From positions 1 to 9,672 of the forward strand of contig CAIRFY010000013.1 of assembly GCA_903877945.1 (NCBI GenBank): a stretch of DNA of 9,672 bases. Reading direction: 5' to 3'. Made by a program: the position numbers and the translations under genes. The notes below the pieces were generated by a model. It was not told where the DNA came from, did not search any database, and saw only the letters and a list, made by a program, of their open reading frames with translations. The stretch is from an uncultured Oscillochloris sp. GTDB lineage: Bacteria; Chloroflexota; Chloroflexia; Chloroflexales; Chloroflexaceae. Below, one piece after another: positions 7,173-9,672 of the stretch; positions within the stretch are counted from its first letter, which is position 1, and each line of letters begins with the position of its first letter.

Positions 7173-7937
7173 CTGGGTTCCTGACCCCATCAGCCGGGCA
7201 GCCACTTGACGGTAGGCGGCAGTAACGGGATGGTTGGGGTAACGCAGCGAGAAGATTCCGGCGCTCGCCAGAGCCATCAACTCATCAGAGTGCGGGATCA
7301 CCGCAGCTACCGGACACTTGTAGATCTGCTCGATCTGCTGACCTACCTCGGTCATATTATAGGTCTGTGGCACCTTATTGACCAGCAGCAGCAGGTGGGG
7401 CACATCGAGCTTACGGGCCACTTCCACCGTCACCCCGGTACCCTGGTAGTCCTGCTGGTCGGGGCGCATAATGATCAGCAGAGCGTCGGAGATCGCAATG
7501 GAGAGCAGAGTTTCCTCATTCAAGCCGGGGTGCGTATCGATCATCAGCACATCAAGGTCGAGTGCCTCAATCAGGCGCTGGAATCCATCATTGAGCAAGC
7601 CGGGATCATAGCCATCGCGCAGAACGCGGGCGATCTCGCCGGCCTTAATACTGGAAGGGATGAGAAAGATCTTCCCGCTGATCGGCGCGCCAAGGCTATT
7701 CGTGACATCATGGGCCGCGTCTTCGATCTCGCAGGTACCCCAGAGGTAATCGTTCAGCGAGTGCTTCATATGGTCGTCATCAAGGCCGAAGAGAACGTGG
7801 ATACCAGGGGACTGAATATCGGTGTCGATCACGCCCACACGGTAGCCCTGAGATGCCAAGAGGGCTGTAATATTCGCGGTGGTGTTGGACTTCCCAGTCC
7901 CGCCGCGAAACGAGTGGATCGAGATAATCGTTGCCAT
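7167..7937 (-). CDS. MinD/ParA-like P-loop ATPase, paralogue 1
   Basis: This 256-residue protein is the better-conserved of the two deviant-Walker ATPases in the window. Walker A is HSFRGGTGKSN (8-18, K16), with Arg at position 11 where ParA/MinD/Soj carry the signature Lys. Switch I is VIDTDIQSPGIH (D38, D40 both present) and Walker B/switch II is LMIDTHPGLNEE (D134). The start is set at the ATG at 7937 because an AGGAG site lies at 7950-7946 with 8 nt spacing. An in-frame ATG 60 bp upstream lacks such a site and would add an unrelated 20-residue extension. It probably cycles between ATP dimer and ADP monomer like other family members, but no MinC/MinE or parB partner is nearby. The partners suggested by position are the sensor, transporter-like and winged-helix proteins encoded downstream. 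A similar RGGTGKSN variant exists, from memory, in cyanobacterial MinD/ParA-like proteins; this needs a search. Confidence 0.93.
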   Translation of the reverse strand: MATIISIHSFRGGTGKSNTTANITALLASQGYRVGVIDTDIQSPGIHVLFGLDDDHMKHSLNDYLWGTCEIEDAAHDVTNSLGAPISGKIFLIPSSIKAGEIARVLRDGYDPGLLNDGFQRLIEALDLDVLMIDTHPGLNEETLLSIAISDALLIIMRPDQQDYQGTGVTVEVARKLDVPHLLLLVNKVPQTYNMTEVGQQIEQIYKCPVAAVIPHSDELMALASAGIFSLRYPNHPVTAAYRQVAARLMGSGTQG

Positions 7938-8039
7938 GAAGGAAGCTCCTGACCAGCGAGATCGGGATAGCAGTGACCACGACAATGCTGGCAACACGGA
8001 TGTGACATAAAACCGAACGAGGGGATCAGCGTGTTTTGC

Positions 8040-8065
8040 TCATACACATAGTAACCAACGTATGA
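8040..8065. promoter_or_regulatory. Inverted repeat TCATAC-N14-GTATGA upstream of ATPase 1
   Basis: Perfect 6-bp arms lie at 8040-8045 and 8060-8065, about two helical turns apart centre to centre, roughly 100 bp upstream of the ATPase start. A TACTAT hexamer lies between them on the minus strand and might be a -10 element, but I see no matching -35. The 200-bp spacing from the acyl-CoA-binding gene suggests a separate promoter here. This is a candidate operator only. Confidence 0.3.
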
Positions 8066-8081
8066 CCGTCGGGTGCCAGGG

Positions 8082-8130
8082 AGAGGTTTAGGGAGGACAC
8101 CAGCTTTGCACCAATCCCCCCCAAACCCCT
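8082..8130 (-). other. RNA-type stem-loop downstream of the acyl-CoA-binding gene
   Basis: On the minus strand the sequence at 8130-8116 (A then GGGGTTTGGGGGGG) can pair with that at 8096-8082 (CCTCCCTAAACCTC then T) over 15 positions without a break, using three G-U wobbles, around a 19-nt loop. The same arms on the plus strand would give A-C mismatches, so the structure fits RNA transcribed leftward. It begins about 8 nt after the stop codon at 8140-8138. No U-tract follows, so it may be a 3-prime stability element or an imperfect terminator separating this gene from the ATPase operon. Confidence 0.5.
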
Positions 8131-8137
8131 TACTCTC

Positions 8138-8401
8138 CTACACGTGAGCCTTGAGCTGATCGACGAGAGCGACATAGTTGGCCCTCGCCTGATCAACGGC
8201 GGTACCCTTCAGCTTCGTCCATGCATCGTACTTCAGACGACCGGTCATATCAAGGACGCCAGGGCGGGATCCTTTGACATCGCCCACCGTGGCTTGTTTA
8301 TAGAGCGCGTAGAGCTTAAGCATCACATCATTCGCGGGACGCTTGGGGAGATGCTGCGCATCCTGGGCGGCCTGCTCGAACCGGGCGCTGAGGTCGCTCA
8401 T
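8138..8401 (-). CDS. Acyl-CoA-binding protein (ACBP family)
   Basis: This 87-residue protein matches the single-domain ACBP family (usual length 86-92), four-helix-bundle cytosolic proteins that bind medium- and long-chain acyl-CoA with high affinity and buffer or deliver it. The hallmark block LYALYKQATVGD (30-41) is intact, followed by RPGVLD (46-51), GRLKYDAW (54-61) and the C-terminal ANYVALV helix. The ligand-binding residues known from bovine ACBP (Y28, Y31, K32, K54, Y73) correspond, with an offset of three, to Y31, Y34, K35, K57 and Y76, all present. An optimal AAGGAGG site lies at 8415-8409 with 7 nt spacing, suggesting high expression. ACBPs are mostly eukaryotic and patchily spread in bacteria. 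No fatty-acid gene is adjacent in this window. Identity is secure. Confidence 0.95.
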   Translation of the reverse strand: MSDLSARFEQAAQDAQHLPKRPANDVMLKLYALYKQATVGDVKGSRPGVLDMTGRLKYDAWTKLKGTAVDQARANYVALVDQLKAHV

Positions 8402-8428
8402 TAAAAATCCTCCTTAAAGGTACAGCCC

Positions 8429-8447
8429 GCCGCCCAGCGGTGGCGGC
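8429..8447. other. GC-rich hairpin in the leader of the acyl-CoA-binding gene
   Basis: GCCGCC at 8429-8434 pairs with GGCGGC at 8442-8447 around a 7-nt loop. It lies 13 bp upstream of the AAGGAGG site on the minus strand, so it would fold in the 5-prime leader of the acyl-CoA-binding mRNA without masking the ribosome binding site. It could protect the 5-prime end. There is no evidence that it is regulated. Confidence 0.35.
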
Positions 8448-8522
8448 ATGCACGACACAAGATAACAGCAGGATGGTAGCACTGATCGGGAAAATTCGCA
8501 CGGCAAAAAGTCATTACCATAT

Positions 8523-8555
8523 CCCCCCTGGGGGTAAGGGAAATCCCCCTACCCC
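8523..8555. promoter_or_regulatory. Overlapping C/G-run palindromes in the divergent promoter region
   Basis: Two nested symmetries occur here: CCCCC-T-GGGGG (8524-8534), and GGGGTAAGGG (8531-8540) facing CCCCTACCCC (8546-8555) with one mismatch across a 5-bp centre. They lie directly upstream of the extended -10 element at 8571-8579, where an activator or repressor would bind, and between divergent genes. The region takes the place of a -35 box, for which no TTGACA-like sequence is seen. Candidate operator; the factor is unknown. Confidence 0.45.
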
Positions 8556-8570
8556 AAAAAGATAAGAAAG

Positions 8571-8579
8571 TGCTATAAT
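8571..8579 (+). promoter_or_regulatory. Extended -10 promoter TGC-TATAAT
   Basis: A perfect TATAAT (8574-8579) is preceded by TGC, giving a consensus extended -10 element, 47 bp upstream of the GTG start of the gene at 8627. There is no recognisable -35 at 17 bp (the sequence there is ACCCCA), which extended -10 promoters can tolerate. It predicts transcription from about 8586 and a leader of about 40 nt containing the ribosome binding site at 8611-8620. Confidence 0.65.
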
Positions 8580-8626
8580 GTTGTAGGAAGACAACTGAAC
8601 GTGGTAATTGAGGAAGGGGGCAGAGC

Positions 8627-9043
8627 GTGGATAGCATAGCAGCTACCAAACTTGCCAACCAACTCAGCAGCCAGCAGCAGCCACTCTGTGATCGCGTCTC
8701 TGCGCGGCTTCTGGTGGCCTATCCTGAGCTAACACGGAGCCTGCGCCTCGAAGAGAACTACACACCCATCGCCCGGCTCTCAGAGGTCGCAGTGGAGCGG
8801 CTCAATGACTTGGTGCGATCAGTGCTGCTCTTCGACCTGCCATCTCTAGCCGACCAAGAACTGCGATGGGCACATGGTGTACTTCCACGCAGCGGCGTCA
8901 CGAAGGAACACCAGTCGAGCATGGTGTGCTGGTTTTTTGAGGAAGTGCGCAAACTGCCAATCAGCCCGGTGGAGTTGGCTATCGCCCGCGAGATCGAGCA
9001 GTATTTCCTCAACCAGATCCAAAAGGTGTATCAAGTAAATTAG
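8627..9043 (+). CDS. Unrecognised 138-residue helical protein
   Basis: I do not recognise this gene. It starts with GTG at 8627, preceded by AGGAAGGGGG (8611-8620, 6 nt spacing) and the extended -10 promoter at 8571-8579, so it is very probably expressed. The protein has no signal peptide or membrane segment and appears entirely alpha-helical: an N-terminal Gln/Ser-rich segment (10-20), helices around 22-34, 46-70 (LSEVAVERLNDLVRSVLLFDL), 72-85, 92-109 (HQSSMVCWFFEEVRKL) and 113-134. It contains two cysteines (C21, C101), a cluster of aromatic residues W81, W102, F103, F104, and a single candidate ligand pair H83/H95. No catalytic motif is evident. A globin-like or other small helical sensor fold is conceivable but unsupported. 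It is the only clear plus-strand gene in the window and converges on the copper-protein gene. Confidence 0.8.
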   Translation: MDSIAATKLANQLSSQQQPLCDRVSARLLVAYPELTRSLRLEENYTPIARLSEVAVERLNDLVRSVLLFDLPSLADQELRWAHGVLPRSGVTKEHQSSMVCWFFEEVRKLPISPVELAIAREIEQYFLNQIQKVYQVN

Positions 9044-9050
9044 TAAAAAT

Positions 9051-9080
9051 ATCTCAAGAGATAATGGCATCTCGTGAGAT
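9051..9080. repeat. Inverted repeat just after the plus-strand gene
   Basis: ATCTCAAGAGAT (9051-9062) and ATCTCGTGAGAT (9069-9080) form an inverted repeat with one mismatch and a 6-nt loop. Each arm is also nearly self-palindromic (ATCTC..GAGAT), so the element can form either one long or two small hairpins. It begins 7 nt after the TAG stop and could protect the 3-prime end of the mRNA upstream of the main terminator-like stem at 9106-9144. Confidence 0.5.
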
Positions 9081-9105
9081 AGTCAATCGTTACATTGTAT
9101 AGAAG

Positions 9106-9144
9106 GCAACGAAGCCCCACTCATACTGAGTGGGGTTTCGTTGC
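9106..9144. terminator. Bidirectional terminator-like stem between convergent genes
   Basis: GCAACGAAGCCCCACTCA (9106-9123) faces TGAGTGGGGTTTCGTTGC (9127-9144) with a TAC loop. The stem has 18 pairs, one of which is G-U in plus-strand RNA and A-C in minus-strand RNA. It lies between the stop codons of the convergent genes (9043 and 9156). Neither side has a proper U-tract, but position and strength fit a shared terminator or transcription barrier. Confidence 0.75.
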
Positions 9145-9155
9145 AACTGCGCCGA

Positions 9156-9632
9156 TCAGTGTTCATTAACCGTCAGGACGCCCTGCATCTGCGGGAAGTG
9201 TGCGGGGACAGTGCAGATGAAGATGTAGGTACCGGCCGCCGGGGCCGTGAATGTCACATCAGCCGTCTGACCGGCGCTCAACAGGGGCGAGTGAGCGATG
9301 ATCGTGGCCGGGTCACTGATCAGGTAGCCCTTATCAGCGCCAGCGGTCAGGCCCGCAGTGGCAACCTTCCGAGCCACGTTGACATCGCCGTTGATGAGGA
9401 CCCAGTTGTGTTGAAGGGACGATGAGTTGTCTTTGACGGTAATGGTGACCTGCTGACCGGCAGAGACGGTCAGGGCGTTCGGTTTAAAGTTTAAGCTATC
9501 GCCATCCGAACCAATCCCCAGTGTGCTGCTGCCCGCTGTGAGTGTGGGAGAACCACCACCACCACAGGCGGAGATCATGAGGAAGAGAGCGAGGACAACG
9601 GAGAACATGACCATCCGCATGTACAACTTCAT
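9156..9632 (-). CDS. Auracyanin-like blue copper lipoprotein (cupredoxin)
   Basis: This 158-residue type 1 copper protein is predicted to shuttle electrons outside the cytoplasmic membrane. In Chloroflexus, auracyanins are thought to link the alternative complex III to the reaction centre or the respiratory chain. The N-terminal signal ends in a lipobox LMISAC (18-23), so C23 should be lipidated; a Gly-rich linker follows. The cupredoxin domain (about 38-158) shows the copper ligands: H75 in SSLQHNWVLI, and C140, H145 and M149 in CTVPAHFPQM, giving azurin-like C-x4-H-x3-M spacing. The domain pattern NALTVSAGQQVTITVKD and PAAGTYIFIC is typical of the family. The start at 9632 has AAAGGA at 9646-9641 with 8 nt spacing. 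A TACAnnTGTA palindrome sits immediately upstream. The upstream promoter lies mostly beyond the window. A generic azurin/plastocyanin-like protein is the alternative. Confidence 0.92.
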   Translation of the reverse strand: MKLYMRMVMFSVVLALFLMISACGGGGSPTLTAGSSTLGIGSDGDSLNFKPNALTVSAGQQVTITVKDNSSSLQHNWVLINGDVNVARKVATAGLTAGADKGYLISDPATIIAHSPLLSAGQTADVTFTAPAAGTYIFICTVPAHFPQMQGVLTVNEH

Positions 9633-9650
9633 CAGGACGTTCCTTTGTAC

Positions 9651-9660
9651 TACAGTTGTA
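9651..9660. promoter_or_regulatory. TACAGTTGTA palindrome matching the CopY/BlaI-type operator consensus
   Basis: TACAGTTGTA is an exact match to TACAnnTGTA, the operator core of copper repressor CopY and of BlaI/MecI-family repressors. It lies 19-28 bp upstream of the start of the auracyanin-like gene and just ahead of its ribosome binding site, where it would overlap the transcription start. No CopY/BlaI gene is in the window, and a 10-mer with eight fixed bases can occur by chance, so this is a candidate only. Confidence 0.4.
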
Positions 9661-9672
9661 AATATCTTCGCA

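Noticed and set aside
7206..7952. 248-codon plus-strand open frame opposite ATPase 1
   Set aside because: It mirrors the ATPase coding frame almost end to end and has no domain character of its own.
7938..7997. Upstream in-frame ATG that would extend ATPase 1 by 20 residues
   Set aside because: The internal ATG at 7937 has an AGGAG site at 8 nt. The paralogue starts at the equivalent residue, and the extension resembles nothing in the family.
8401..8658. 85-codon minus-strand open frame across the divergent promoter region
   Set aside because: It overlaps the extended -10, the palindromes and the acyl-CoA-binding leader, and has no family pattern.
9091..9099. TACATTGTA, a second possible CopY/BlaI-like site
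   Set aside because: Its spacer is one base instead of two, and it lies between convergent gene ends, not in a promoter.

Overview
The window (about 59-60% GC by eye) looks like chromosomal DNA of a filamentous anoxygenic phototroph of the Chloroflexota (Chloroflexus / Oscillochloris / Chloroploca group). The reasons are an auracyanin-like lipoprotein blue copper protein at the right end, short CCCAGGGCTAAAGCC-type intergenic hairpins, and a large transporter-like/HEAT/cNMP-domain fusion. No rRNA, tRNA, CRISPR array, transposase or phage gene was seen. The assignment is by pattern recognition only.

Left three quarters (about 26-7937, all minus strand). A tightly packed set of genes is read right to left: a MinD/ParA-like ATPase (7937-7167); a dCache-HAMP membrane sensor with no recognisable output domain (7081-5468); a divergent DRE-TIM metallolyase of the isopropylmalate/homocitrate synthase superfamily (5455-4280); a 1039-residue nucleotide-transporter-like membrane protein fused to HEAT repeats and a cyclic-nucleotide-binding fold (4265-1146); a small winged-helix protein (1124-804); a second MinD/ParA-like ATPase (796-44); and possibly the first codons of another gene (28-1). 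Gaps are 7-21 nt except the 85 nt between the first ATPase and the sensor, which is filled by three small hairpins, the last of which supplies the ATPase stop codon. The two ATPases are paralogues (about 45% identical by an ungapped hand count). Both have Arg where ParA/MinD proteins carry the signature Lys of the deviant Walker A motif. My inference is that this is one functional module coupling a membrane or extracellular signal to ATPase-driven positioning or regulation. Its actual job is unknown to me, and it is the best candidate here for an undescribed system.

Right quarter (about 7938-9672). A small acyl-CoA-binding protein (minus, 8401-8138) has every classical ligand residue and is separated from the first ATPase by 200 bp holding a wobble-paired RNA hairpin and an inverted repeat. 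Divergent from it is an unrecognised 138-residue helical protein (plus, 8627-9043), driven by a strong extended -10 promoter just downstream of C/G-run palindromes. It converges on the auracyanin-like gene (minus, 9632-9156), with a long bidirectional stem-loop between them. A perfect TACAnnTGTA palindrome, the CopY/BlaI operator consensus, lies just upstream of the copper-protein start.
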